Notes: generated from the letters alone by a model not told the origin. A stretch of DNA of 43,395 nt from Pseudomonadota bacterium (GCA_018242205.1 JAFECJ010000036.1:1-43395); one strand, 5' to 3'; counted from the stretch's first letter, positions 7,725 through 15,973 are shown. Program-made: numbers and translations.

Positions 7725-8622
7725 AAGTATCTGCAACTGCTTGGGCTCAATGGAAGACATGGCCAGTCGCCTGGAGGCGAGCGGCGATTACAAGATACTG
7801 CGCCGCCTCAGGCCGCGCTCCACCGGGTCGATTGCTGCCGCCGATGACAAGGTCGGCGTCATCATCGATCTCGAAACCACCGGTCTCGACCACACCAAAG
7901 ATGAGCCGATCGAGCTCGGCATGGTGAAGTTCGCCTACTCCGCCGCCGGCGAGATCACCGCGGTGAACGATGTTTTCCAGGCGTTTCGTCAACCCACGAT
8001 CGCCATCCCGGCCGAGGTGACGGCGATCACCGGCATTACGGAAGACCTGGTCGCCGGCCATGTGATTGACGAAGCCGCCGTTGCGGGCTTCGCCGCCGGC
8101 GCTCATATCGTCATCGCGCACAACGCGGGCTTTGATCGCAAGTTCGCAGAGCGCTTCTGGCCGCTCTTCGCCGACAAGCACTGGGCTTGCTCCATGTCCG
8201 AGATCGACTGGAAGGCCCACGGTCTTTCTGGCGCTCGTCTTTCCTATCTTCTCGCCGATGCTGGGCTCTTCCACGACGCCCATCGCGCCATCGACGACTG
8301 CCACGCCCTCCTCGAAATCCTGGCAAGACCGCTGGGAGTCAGCGGCGAGACCGGTCTAGTCGCCCTACTTGGCCGAGCCCGCCGCACGTCGGTGCGGATC
8401 TGGGCTGAGAATGCACCGTTCGATCTCAAGGATGTTCTGAAGAAGCGCGGCTATCGCTGGAGCGACGGCTCAGACGGTTCAACGCGCGCTTGGTACATCG
8501 ACGTCGATCAGGATGATCATGCGCAGGAGATCGACTATTTGCGCCGGGAAATATATCAGCGCGAGATCAATTTGCGCTGCCGGATACTTACAGCCAAGGA
8601 GCGCTTCTCGGCGCGCCTTTAA
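7717..8622 (+). CDS. DEDDh 3'-5' exonuclease, DnaQ family
   Basis: The 301-residue protein contains the DEDDh catalytic set: IIDLETTGLD (Asp 51, Glu 53), AHNAGFD (Asp 140) and HRAIDD (His 189, Asp 194). These bind two metal ions for 3'-5' exonucleolysis, as in the DNA polymerase III epsilon subunit. About 100 residues follow the nuclease domain, ending in KERFSARL; this tail is not a familiar domain to me. The ATG at 7717 is used because it overlaps the protease stop and leaves no unexplained N-terminal part. It is the last gene of the accessory unit. A degraded near-copy of its 3' end lies at 31768-31872. Confidence 0.85.
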   Translation: MNESICNCLGSMEDMASRLEASGDYKILRRLRPRSTGSIAAADDKVGVIIDLETTGLDHTKDEPIELGMVKFAYSAAGEITAVNDVFQAFRQPTIAIPAEVTAITGITEDLVAGHVIDEAAVAGFAAGAHIVIAHNAGFDRKFAERFWPLFADKHWACSMSEIDWKAHGLSGARLSYLLADAGLFHDAHRAIDDCHALLEILARPLGVSGETGLVALLGRARRTSVRIWAENAPFDLKDVLKKRGYRWSDGSDGSTRAWYIDVDQDDHAQEIDYLRREIYQREINLRCRILTAKERFSARL

Positions 8623-8697
8623 CAATAGAAGTCAAGCTTCGTCCTAAACATGCGTACTTGCACCTTTTGGTGCGCGAGCCGCGAGGACTCGTGCCCC

Positions 8698-9106
8698 CTA
8701 ATTCGCCGAAAGCAATTCCTCTCCTTGCCGGAACAATTCCAAGCCGCGACCTGACCTCTTTGCTCGATAGAGCGCCTGATCGGCGTAGCTGAGCAACTCC
8801 TCCAAGTTTGGCTTCACGCCCTTGCTCAAGCTGATTCCGATACACGCTGAGACGCGGAGAGCGTGCCCATTAATCGAAAACGGCTCGTCTATGGCTTCGC
8901 GAACTCGCCGTGCGAGCGACAATGCTTCCTCTGAGTTTTCAATCTTTTCCCTGTATGATTGCAACCTTGTCGCCGCCGAGGCGGGCGACAATATCGCCGC
9001 GCCGGAGCGTCTATTCAATCTCTGAGAAACGGCTTGGAGCAGAGCGTCTCCAACCGGATGACCGAACACGTCATTCACAGGTAAAAATGAATGGCGACCC
9101 TTAGCG
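8698..9106 (-). pseudogene. Decayed diguanylate cyclase (GGDEF) fragment
   Basis: The frame begins with the GGDEF-type segment VNDVFGHPVGDALLQAVSQRL and ends with VSACIGISLS, YADQALYRAKRSGRG, both typical of GGDEF domains. In the open frame the middle is nonsense. The +1 frame there reads GDIVARLGGDKVAI, so two compensating frameshifts have replaced the active-site region, and even the shifted frame has GGDK rather than GGDEF. The conserved part before VNDVFGH is also disrupted. It is a dead fragment at the border between the accessory cluster and the cbb3 operon. Confidence 0.75.
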
Positions 9107-9111
9107 GCTCT

Positions 9112-9435
9112 TTAAGCCCGCACTTTTTGCCTCCAGCGCAGAGATGAGCCGCTTGGTGGGGTCTCCGCCGACGGCCGAGCCGGGAAGTGTTCGCCGAAAT
9201 TGATCGTCGACCGCTGCAGCACGTTCCCAGCGGCATCGACAATTAGCCGCAAGCGTCGGCGCTCGGTGAAGAAAGTCAGTCGGTATCGGCCTTCGTCGGT
9301 GTCTACACCGCGCTCACATCGCGTTGTCAGCGCACCATCACGTATGTGCTGGTGGAGCAAGGATGGATGGACACCGAGTGCGTCCGCGATGGCCGCGGCA
9401 TCGACCTCAATTGTGTCCCCGTCAAATTTGATCAT
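9112..9435 (-). CDS. DUF6522-like protein, last gene of cbb3 operon
   Basis: The 107-residue protein contains VDAAAIADALGV near the N-terminus, CERGVDTDEGRYRLTFF in the middle and RLRLIVDAAGNVLQRSTINFG later. This pattern matches small proteins I recall as DUF6522, often found beside respiratory or denitrification genes in alphaproteobacteria; no function is known. It looks like a compact winged-helix or beta protein without membrane segments. Its ATG overlaps the ccoS stop (ATGA), so it is cotranslated with the oxidase assembly genes. Confidence 0.6.
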   Translation of the reverse strand: MIKFDGDTIEVDAAAIADALGVHPSLLHQHIRDGALTTRCERGVDTDEGRYRLTFFTERRRLRLIVDAAGNVLQRSTINFGEHFPARPSAETPPSGSSLRWRQKVRA

Positions 9436-9581
9436 GTCTCTTCTTTTTCATCGAATAGAATACGCTGCGCGGCACCCTCCAGGTCGGCGTATTGGTTATC
9501 GTTCAGCGACCAGAGGAACGCGGCAAGTCCGATGAGACCAAGGCCGATCGAGATTGGTATGAGAAAGAAGAAATTCAGCAT
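9432..9581 (-). CDS. ccoS: cbb3 oxidase assembly protein CcoS
   Basis: This 49-residue protein has one N-terminal membrane span (FFFLIPISIGLGLIGLAAFL) and then the family signature WSLNDNQYADLEGAAQRILFD. CcoS is needed to put heme and copper into the CcoN subunit in Rhodobacter-type systems. Its partners CcoG, CcoH and the copper pump CcoI are not in this window. It overlaps the DUF2189 gene by 7 bases upstream and the DUF6522-like gene by 4 bases downstream. Confidence 0.85.
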   Translation of the reverse strand: MLNFFFLIPISIGLGLIGLAAFLWSLNDNQYADLEGAAQRILFDEKEET

Positions 9582-10378
9582 CGCGCATCAGGGCGGCTAT
9601 AGAACGCACGGTAGGCGTGCCAGGTGCCGTGGCCCAAGATCGGGAATGCGACGATAAGGCCGACGAGTCCCGTCGCTAGACTTGCAATGAACAGCACCAA
9701 CACGATCGCACCCCATGTGACCATCACTGGCAGGTTATTCCAGACGAGAGCAAGACTGGTTCCCATTGCCGTCAAAGCGTCGACCGGTTCTTCGAGCAAT
9801 CTTGGAATTGAGAGCGCGCTGATAGCAAACGAGAAGGCGGCAAACAGCGCGCCGACGGCCGAGCCGACGGCCAGCATCGACCAGCCGAGCGGCGTCGTGA
9901 AAAGCATTGGCGCAATATGGCCGAGGCCGGGAAATGGCCGCAGCCCGAAAAACAGCGCGTAGATGATCACCGCCGCGCGAATCCAGACCAGCATCAACAG
10001 GCAAAGAACAAGTCCAGTGATGACGATTTGGCTTGTTGATCGCGGTCGCACGAGCACCATGCGCAGGAAACTGACGCGCTCGTCTGCCGCGATGCGGCGG
10101 CTCTTCTCGTAGAGACCGGTGGCAAGGACCGGCCCGACAACCATAAATCCCGCCAGTGCCGGAAACAGAATGTAGTCCCAGCCCAACCGGAAGAGCCCCC
10201 CAACCAGCACAACCGATATGAAGAAGACGGCAAGACCATAAGTGAGGCTCGCGATCGGCTCTACGCAGAGATCGCGCCAGCCCGCGCCAAGCCAGGCGAA
10301 GGCGGCACGCGGCGGAATATGACGGCCGAACTGTGAACGCCGCGGCAGGGGCGGTACGACCGCCGGAATAGTTGTCAT
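9575..10378 (-). CDS. DUF2189 polytopic membrane protein
   Basis: The 267-residue protein has about six hydrophobic helices, beginning near residue 45 after a short cytosolic N-terminus with RAAFAWLGAGWRDL. Motifs such as GPVLATGLYEKSRRI and FPILGHGTWHAYRA (near the end) match DUF2189 membrane proteins. Their role is not established, but they recur next to cbb3 oxidase genes. ATGA overlap with the small membrane gene upstream and a 7-base overlap with ccoS place it firmly in the cbb3 operon, so a part in oxidase biogenesis is a reasonable inference. Confidence 0.75.
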   Translation of the reverse strand: MTTIPAVVPPLPRRSQFGRHIPPRAAFAWLGAGWRDLCVEPIASLTYGLAVFFISVVLVGGLFRLGWDYILFPALAGFMVVGPVLATGLYEKSRRIAADERVSFLRMVLVRPRSTSQIVITGLVLCLLMLVWIRAAVIIYALFFGLRPFPGLGHIAPMLFTTPLGWSMLAVGSAVGALFAAFSFAISALSIPRLLEEPVDALTAMGTSLALVWNNLPVMVTWGAIVLVLFIASLATGLVGLIVAFPILGHGTWHAYRAFYSRPDARC

Positions 10379-10623
10379 GGATGCTTCTCCATCGGCTCGG
10401 AGCCGGCGCCACCGGGACTGGGGCAGGCCGACTGCGCCGCGCTGTAGGCCCGGCCGCGCGCCTCACCAAGGCGGGCATGCGCAACACAGCTCGGCTGCGA
10501 CGTCGCCGCGACGTAGACGAGATGCGCATTAGCTGCCGCGAAGGTCAGGATGACGATTACGGCCAGCGACCAAGCCAGGGCGCGCCATGGGACGATCGCT
10601 CTAGTGTTGACCTTCTGCGTCAT
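10375..10623 (-). CDS. Small single-span membrane protein in cbb3 operon
   Basis: The 82-residue protein has one clear membrane span (LAWSLAVIVILTFAAANAHLVYVA, about residues 17-40). A periplasmic-type tail follows with two Cys (PSCVAH and SACPSP) and a Pro/Gly-rich end. I do not recognise a family. Overlaps with ccoP (ATGA) and with the DUF2189 gene (ATGA) support its being a real gene. A role in oxidase assembly or stability is inferred from position only. Confidence 0.65.
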   Translation of the reverse strand: MTQKVNTRAIVPWRALAWSLAVIVILTFAAANAHLVYVAATSQPSCVAHARLGEARGRAYSAAQSACPSPGGAGSEPMEKHP

Positions 10624-11495
10624 TGTCGCCGCCGGAGATCATAGACATAGAGCGCAAGAATCTTCCGCTCGACCGGCGTAAGCCGCGCCTCCCATGTCGG
10701 CATCTGGCCTTGCCGACCGCCCCAGACAGTCTTGACCAGGGTCTCAGAATCGCCGCCGTAAATCCAGAACTGGTCGGCCAGATTGGGCGTGCCGAGTTCG
10801 GAATTTCCGGTCCCCTGCTCGCCATGGCACGCGGCGCAGGTGCTGGCGAAAACCTTCCTGCCCGCGGCCACTGCCGCCTCATGTCCCCGCGCTGACTGCG
10901 GCTCGGAAAGGCTCTTGACGTAAGCGACGACGTTTTCGATTTCGATCCGTGGTAACACACCGTCGCGTCCGAAGGCGGGCATCTGCGATGTGCGACTGTC
11001 CGGATGCGCCGAATTGATGCCGACCCGAATTGTCTCGGCGATCGTCTCCGGCGAACCGCCCCAAAGCCACGAAGCCGTGGTCAGGTTGGGAAAGCCCTTG
11101 TTACCGGTCGCTTCGCGGCCGTGGCAGGCGGCGCAGTTGTCGCCGAACAAGGCTCGGCCGGTTTGGCGCACGGTGTCCATGAGGTCCCGATCGGCCGTGA
11201 TGGCATCGAAACCCTCAGCGGCGATCTTCTTCGTCAAGGCCGCCCGGCCTAGGGCGGCCTCACGCAGGCTCTCCGCCACCGCTGCTCGCTGGTCGTAGCC
11301 GAGCAGACCCTTTGTATAGCTTCCACCTGTCGGCCAGGCCGGCATGAGCACCCAGTACAAAATGGCGAACAGCGCCGCGGCTGCGAGAAAGACATAGACG
11401 GGTCGCGGCACTGGAGTGTTTAACTCCGTGATGCCGTTCCATTCATGACCGGTGGTCATGTGTCCGGTATGCGGGTCACGCTCCCCTATCCCCAC
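10620..11495 (-). CDS. ccoP: cbb3 cytochrome c oxidase, diheme subunit CcoP
   Basis: The 291-residue protein has the cytosolic CcoP signature GHEWNGITELNTP at residues 16-28, one membrane span near 33-50, and two periplasmic cytochrome c domains with CAACH at 121-125 and 220-224. Met ligands are likely in QMPAF and QMPTW. It passes electrons from the bc1 complex or soluble donors to CcoO and CcoN. The start is taken as GTG at 11495, overlapping ccoQ by 10 bases, because residues before the later ATG (RDPHTGH) also match the family; ATG at 11459 is the alternative. Confidence 0.92.
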   Translation of the reverse strand: MGIGERDPHTGHMTTGHEWNGITELNTPVPRPVYVFLAAAALFAILYWVLMPAWPTGGSYTKGLLGYDQRAAVAESLREAALGRAALTKKIAAEGFDAITADRDLMDTVRQTGRALFGDNCAACHGREATGNKGFPNLTTASWLWGGSPETIAETIRVGINSAHPDSRTSQMPAFGRDGVLPRIEIENVVAYVKSLSEPQSARGHEAAVAAGRKVFASTCAACHGEQGTGNSELGTPNLADQFWIYGGDSETLVKTVWGGRQGQMPTWEARLTPVERKILALYVYDLRRRQ

Positions 11496-11659
11496 GGCCT
11501 ATCCTCACCCTCGATGATTGACTTCGCGGCGCGCTCGAAGCTCTTTCGGTTTGCGGGCCAATAGGCGTAAACTACGACCGCCGCAGACAGAATGAGCAGA
11601 TAGAAGAGCCCGATCGACTTTGAAAGCCAGACCAAAGTGTCGTGCGCGATGAAGGTCAT
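11486..11659 (-). CDS. ccoQ: cbb3 oxidase subunit CcoQ
   Basis: This 57-residue single-span protein has a hydrophobic helix (IGLFYLLILSAAVVVYAYWP) followed by NRKSFERAAKSIIEGEDRPWG. The end motif with a final acidic/Trp segment is typical of CcoQ, which stabilises the association of CcoP with the CcoNO core. It lies in the standard place between ccoO and ccoP and overlaps both. Confidence 0.88.
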   Translation of the reverse strand: MTFIAHDTLVWLSKSIGLFYLLILSAAVVVYAYWPANRKSFERAAKSIIEGEDRPWG

Positions 11660-12405
11660 GGCTCCGCTGCTCCCGCCGCTGGACCATTGGAAGCAACATC
11701 AGTGAGGCGTCCGAGTATCTGCAGATAGGCTACGAGCGCATCCATCTCTGTCACGTTGCCGGGCGAACCGTCGAAGGCGTTGACGTCGGTCGTCTCGCCA
11801 TAACGCTTGATAACGCCGTCGGCTAAGGGTGTCCCGGGATTGGCCTGTCCGTAGGCATCTGCAGGCGCATTCGCGATCATGTCATCGGTGTAGGGAACGC
11901 CGACCTCACGCAGCGCCTTCAAATGCAGCCTGAGATCGGCTGTCCGCAATTCAGTACGTTTCAGCCAAGTGTAAGCCGGCATGACGGACTCAGGAACGAC
12001 ATCGCGCGGATTGTTCAAATGGATGACGTGCCACGCATCGGAATACTTGCCCCCAATACGGGCGAGATCAGGCCCCGTTCTCTTCGACCCCCAAAGCATC
12101 GGATGGTCGTATTTGGATTCGACCGCGAGCGAATAATGCCCATAGCGCTCGACATCATCGCGCAGGGTTCGAATCATTTGAGAATGGCAAGCGTAACAGC
12201 CTTCCCGGATGTAGATGTTGCGCCCGGCGAGCTCCAGCGGAGTGTACACGCGCATATTCGGCGCGCTTTCTACCGTCTGATGGATCGTGAACAACGGCGC
12301 GATTTCCACAAAGCCGCCAATGCTGGCAGCGCCGATGATTGCCAGCACGAAAGGAATGGTCTTGCGTTCGAGGCGGTAATGGAAGCCAAACATCTTCAGC
12401 GTCAC
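11656..12405 (-). CDS. ccoO: cbb3 oxidase monoheme subunit CcoO
   Basis: The 249-residue protein has an N-terminal membrane anchor (about residues 18-38), the CcoO signature around GRNIYIREGCYACHSQMIRTL with heme c motif CYACH at 70-74, and conserved blocks such as WGSKRTGPDLARIGGKYSD, VMPAYTWL and MDALVAYLQ. It accepts electrons from CcoP and passes them to CcoN. The start at 12405 overlaps the ccoN stop (ATGA); an ATG at 12393 is a possible alternative. The C-terminus has a short Ala/Gly/Pro tail. Confidence 0.92.
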   Translation of the reverse strand: MTLKMFGFHYRLERKTIPFVLAIIGAASIGGFVEIAPLFTIHQTVESAPNMRVYTPLELAGRNIYIREGCYACHSQMIRTLRDDVERYGHYSLAVESKYDHPMLWGSKRTGPDLARIGGKYSDAWHVIHLNNPRDVVPESVMPAYTWLKRTELRTADLRLHLKALREVGVPYTDDMIANAPADAYGQANPGTPLADGVIKRYGETTDVNAFDGSPGNVTEMDALVAYLQILGRLTDVASNGPAAGAAEP

Positions 12406-14048
12406 TCTGCAGGAGCGATAGCCGGCACAGCCGCCGGCATGTCGCTAGTTGAGGCCAGCCGCTTGCGCTGCGGAGCGGCACGGATCGTCATGTACATGTT
12501 GTAGCAGCCGACCAGCGCCCCGATCAGGAACAGCAGACCGCCAACGGCGCGTGCGATGTAGTAAGGATGCATCGCAATTAGTGAATCGACGAAGGAATAA
12601 GTCAGCGTCCCGCTCTCGTTGTAGGTCCGCCACATTAATCCTTGCACGATGCCGGAATTCCACATTGCGAAGACGTAGACAATCGTTCCCGCCAGCGCGA
12701 GCCAGAAATGAACCTCCACCAGGCGCGCCGAATACATGGCGTCGCGCTTCCAAAGCCAGGGGACTGACGCATAGATCGAGCCGAAGGTGATCATCGCCAC
12801 CCAGCCGAGCGCGCCTGCGTGGACATGGCCAATCGTCCAGTCTGTGTAGTGCGAGAGCGAGTTGACCGGTCGGATCGCCATGAACGATCCCTCAAACGTG
12901 GTCAGTCCGTAAAAGACCGCCGCGATCATCATGAAACGCAGGGTCGCGTCATCACGGACCTTGTGCCAGGCACCATTAAGCGTAAGCAAGGCATTACCGG
13001 CGGAGGCCCAAGAAGGCACGAGCAACAGGACCGAGAAAGTCATGCCAAGCGTCTGCACCCACTGTGGCAACGCGGTATAATGCAGATGGTGCGAGCCTAC
13101 CCAAATGTAAAAGAAGGTGATGCCCCAGAAACTGATGATGGACAGGCGATAAGAGAAAATCGGGCGCCCTGCGCGCTTCGGCATGAAGTAGTACATCATC
13201 CCAAGAAAGCCCGAGGTCAGAAAGAAGGCTACAGCGTTGTGGCCGTACCACCACTCGGTCATTGCATCCTGGACACCGGAGAATAATGAGTAGCTTTTTG
13301 CGTGGCCGAGCGACACCGGCACGGCGAGGTTGTTGACGATATGCAGCATCGCCACGACCAGAATGAACGCCAGGTAGTACCAGTTCGAAACGTAGATGTG
13401 CGGCTCCTTGCGCCGCGCTAGGGTACGCAAGTAGGTCACGAAATATACGATCCACACGACCACCAGCCAGATATCGGCGTACCATTCCGGCTCCGCGTAC
13501 TCGCGAGATTGCGTGATACCCAGCATGTAGCCGGTCACTGCCAGAATACAGAACAGATTGTAGCCGAGCAGTACGAACCAGGGGCTCAACTGGTCCGGCA
13601 GCCGCGCCCGCGACGTCCGCTGCATCACATAGAAGGACGTGGCGATCAGTGCGTTACCGCCAAAACCGAAAATCACAGAGGTCGTGTGGACAGGCCGGAT
13701 GCGACCGAAACTCGACCACGCGGCGTCAAAGGTAAGGTCCGGGTTGACGAGGAGCCACGCCACCCAGTCGCCCATGAAAAGGCCAAATGCGACCCAAACC
13801 ATCGCGGCAACGACACCGAACTTGCTGGGATCGTCGTAATATTCGCGCAGGCGATCAGCGCCGGGCAGTGGCTCGTAATATTTAGAGATGATCCCGAAGC
13901 TTCCGAAAACCGCCACCCCTAAAATGAGCGCGCCATGAAGACCGAGCGGGTCTGCGCGACCTCCCGCCACCATCAACAGCCCAGCGACCGCTAAACCAAC
14001 GAACAATGCTAGAGCGATCTGACGTTCGGTTCTTGTGAGCTGAGCCAT
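12402..14048 (-). CDS. ccoN: cbb3 cytochrome c oxidase catalytic subunit CcoN
   Basis: The 548-residue polytopic protein is of normal length for CcoN, with about 12 membrane helices. Signature histidines are present: PVHTTSVIFGFGG, WWYGHNAVAFFLT, VGSHHLHYTALP and GHVHAGALGW, which supply ligands for the two b hemes and CuB. The enzyme reduces oxygen with very high affinity and pumps protons, which allows respiration under micro-oxic conditions. It is the first gene of the eight-gene ccoNOQP...ccoS unit, transcribed leftward. A FixK-like box lies about 45 bases upstream. Confidence 0.95.
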   Translation of the reverse strand: MAQLTRTERQIALALFVGLAVAGLLMVAGGRADPLGLHGALILGVAVFGSFGIISKYYEPLPGADRLREYYDDPSKFGVVAAMVWVAFGLFMGDWVAWLLVNPDLTFDAAWSSFGRIRPVHTTSVIFGFGGNALIATSFYVMQRTSRARLPDQLSPWFVLLGYNLFCILAVTGYMLGITQSREYAEPEWYADIWLVVVWIVYFVTYLRTLARRKEPHIYVSNWYYLAFILVVAMLHIVNNLAVPVSLGHAKSYSLFSGVQDAMTEWWYGHNAVAFFLTSGFLGMMYYFMPKRAGRPIFSYRLSIISFWGITFFYIWVGSHHLHYTALPQWVQTLGMTFSVLLLVPSWASAGNALLTLNGAWHKVRDDATLRFMMIAAVFYGLTTFEGSFMAIRPVNSLSHYTDWTIGHVHAGALGWVAMITFGSIYASVPWLWKRDAMYSARLVEVHFWLALAGTIVYVFAMWNSGIVQGLMWRTYNESGTLTYSFVDSLIAMHPYYIARAVGGLLFLIGALVGCYNMYMTIRAAPQRKRLASTSDMPAAVPAIAPAE

Positions 14049-14090
14049 AATCCGGCGCCTCTTATTCTTGGGCTGTTTGGCTGCCGAATA

Positions 14091-14104
14091 TTGCGTCGGC
14101 GGAA
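14091..14104. promoter_or_regulatory. Candidate FixK/FNR-type box upstream of ccoN
   Basis: TTGCGTCGGCGGAA fits the palindrome TTGCG-N4-CGCAA with a single mismatch. It ends 43 bases before the ccoN start codon. cbb3 operons of rhizobia are classically activated by FixK-type regulators at such boxes. The mismatch and short distance keep this tentative. Confidence 0.4.
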
Positions 14105-14210
14105 TTGCCTCTACGCTTTAAAAGCAGTATTGTAAATGCCTCTTTTGAGAGAGAATACTCATTCGGAAAACTACGGAGTTGATCGTATGCGGCGCGCGCT
14201 TCGGATTTAG

Positions 14211-14408
14211 CTCAATAATCACGTTTCGATTCATCCGCCCGTTTGCCCCGCTTGCCGATTGGCAATGCAAGCGACAACCGTCGACGACGCCGTGGTCCAC
14301 ACGTGCCATGCCTGCGGACTTACCGTGACCATCGGATGCTCGAACGAGGAACCGCCGAAAGATCGCCCCGCACACGTGTCGCGAGAGCCATGCACTGATA
14401 ATGATTAA
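14211..14408 (+). pseudogene. Small zinc-ribbon protein remnant
   Basis: The open frame reads HPPVCPACRLAMQ, then VVHTCHACGLTVTIGCS, and ends PCTDND. The two CxxC pairs, 17 residues apart, form a four-cysteine zinc-ribbon pattern like that of the small protein at 34789-35013. The frame has no ATG, GTG or TTG before the first CxxC; the only ATG (14265) lies after it. Either it has lost its start and is a remnant, or a shorter 47-residue product is made from 14265. Confidence 0.35.
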
Positions 14409-14670
14409 ACCGCGAGACCGGAACCCATCTGCTTCGGGTCACTGCTTGGCGGATTAGCCATCCTACCGACTAGCGAATGGAATGCCATGGCGTCGGCAAA
14501 AGATCGCTGTTCCGAGGCTGCGGTGCCATTGTCGGAGGCAGTTCGCTCTCAAGGCCAAAAATCGGGCTGAGGTGGCCTGACCGGTAGGACAGCTTCAGGC
14601 CGCTGGGCCGGCCTGAGGCGCTCTGGCAGACTACGTCAGTCTAGGGTCAGAAGTCCACGATTCCGGCTCG

Positions 14671-14900
14671 GTGCCTGATGTCCGTGTGCCAATGGCCGAC
14701 GTGGACGTCGGCGACCGCGCGAGTTTTAATTTTGAGGGTGAGCGGGCGCGAGGAAAACTCGTGAAGACGCATCGACGTGATAGTTCCACAAAGGATACGT
14801 CAATAATTACATCTTTTGTGAACACTCGAAATCATGAGCGACAAGACGGGCCACGTCGCCTTGCACACAAAGCCGGATTTATGAGACATCTCGACTAGTA
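14671..14900 (+). pseudogene. Frameshifted DUF2945 (TUDOR-like) gene
   Basis: The first part reads VDVGDRASFNFEGERARGKLVKTHRRD, which matches the start of DUF2945 (hypervirulence-associated TUDOR) proteins, usually GDxVxWN...GxVxGxIxKxH. The expected end, SDKTGHVALH, is present from 14837 but in a different frame. The two halves are therefore separated by a frameshift between about 14800 and 14840. The open frame continues as unrelated residues to 14898. Confidence 0.5.
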
Positions 14901-14932
14901 GCGAACGTGAATATAAATCTTAGGAGTAGGGA

Positions 14933-15463
14933 TTGACTCTGCCGTTCTTCACCATCGGTCATTCCACTCGCTCCATCGCGCAATTCATCGAATTGCTTAC
15001 CGCTTCGGAGGTGAGCCTAGTAGTGGACGTGCGCTCCGTCCCCCGTTCGCTGAAAAATCCGCAATACAATCTGGAAGCGCTACCAAGCTCGTTGTCAAAA
15101 TCTCAGATTAGCTATGAACATCTAGCTGAGCTTGGGGGCCATCGGCCGCGTACACCCGACATTGCGCCCAGCGTCAATGCTTTCTGGGAGAATCAGAGTT
15201 TCCACAACTACGCGGACTATGCAATGGGCGCCGGCTTCCAGTCTGGCCTCGCCAAGCTGCGGGAGCGCGGCAGCGTCGAGCGCTGCGTCGTGATGTGCGC
15301 GGAGGCGGTTTGGTGGCGATGTCACCGACGAATCATCACGGACTACCTGTTGGCTGCGGGCGAGAATGTCTTTCACATACTTGGGCCGGGCAAGATTATG
15401 CCGGCAAGCTTGACGAATGCCGCTAAGCGACAGCTCGGCGGAGCGCTTATCTATCCGGCCTAG
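14933..15463 (+). CDS. DUF488 family protein
   Basis: The 176-residue protein begins with FFTIGHSTRSIAQFIELL and continues LVVDVRSVPRSLKNPQYN; the IGHS and DVR blocks define DUF488. Later blocks ELGGHRP, NYADYA and the VMCAEAVWWRCHRRII segment with its two cysteines are also typical. Biochemical function is not established for most members. The start is TTG at 14933, with AGGAG 6 bases upstream (14922-14926). It stands alone between debris and has no visible operon partner. Confidence 0.8.
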   Translation: MTLPFFTIGHSTRSIAQFIELLTASEVSLVVDVRSVPRSLKNPQYNLEALPSSLSKSQISYEHLAELGGHRPRTPDIAPSVNAFWENQSFHNYADYAMGAGFQSGLAKLRERGSVERCVVMCAEAVWWRCHRRIITDYLLAAGENVFHILGPGKIMPASLTNAAKRQLGGALIYPA

Positions 15464-15538
15464 GCGACGGGAACCACCAATGCCTTCCTATCACAACGAC
15501 TTGTTTCCGCTTGATTGCGATCAGCGGCTACACGTTCG

Positions 15539-15973
15539 CTAGAAAGCGTACCTCCCCCGCGATGGCTTAGCCTGGGTCGGGCTTGGTGTCGGCCCTGCTC
15601 GGCTAGCGTCACGGAGAACCACGGCTCGCTGACTAGCAGTCCCCTGCATGTGCCTTTGCGCCGGAACGGGATTCCGTGCGTCGACGGTCTCAGCTGCCGA
15701 ATTGGCTGGAAGCCAGCGCACCCGGCGAAAGCGTCCTGCTCCGCCGCCCAGATCAAACGCACGGCTTTCTGACCGTTGCGCTTGTCCATAGACTCCTGTG
15801 ACGATCGCCGAAATGTTTCCACGGCTACCCCCCATAGCAGCTAGCTCTCCATCGCTCATGGCGCTGAGTCGCTCGTAATCACGGCACAACCGGCGCGCCT
15901 CCGCGACACCTTCCCCATAGGCAATCAGATTGGATTTGATCGCGCCCATCACGCGCGCAAGGGCTTTGCTCAT
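15539..15973 (-). CDS. DUF1127-like small protein with questionable C-terminus
   Basis: Residues 25-60 of the 144-residue frame (ARRLCRDYERLSAMSDGELAAMG, then SRGNISAIV) resemble the DUF1127/YjiS pattern of small alphaproteobacterial proteins, some of which affect RNA handling or nutrient uptake. Family members are usually 45-75 residues. The rest of this frame is Arg/Ala/Pro-rich and does not look like a domain, so a frameshift may have extended the reading frame past the original stop. It is transcribed leftward, away from the haemoglobin genes. Confidence 0.4.
   Translation of the reverse strand: MSKALARVMGAIKSNLIAYGEGVAEARRLCRDYERLSAMSDGELAAMGGSRGNISAIVTGVYGQAQRSESRAFDLGGGAGRFRRVRWLPANSAAETVDARNPVPAQRHMQGTASQRAVVLRDASRAGPTPSPTQAKPSRGRYAF

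Larger units (their letters stand above)
14105..14932. other. Region of gene debris between ccoN and the DUF488 gene
   Basis: No full-length gene is seen in these 830 bases. They hold a small zinc-ribbon reading frame without a normal start (14211-14408) and a broken DUF2945 gene (about 14690-14900), each listed separately. The remainder, 14409-14670, shows nothing I can name. Confidence 0.5.

Noticed and set aside
14118..14375. Minus-strand 85-codon frame upstream of ccoN
   Set aside because: No ribosome site or family pattern; the opposite strand holds a zinc-ribbon-like frame.
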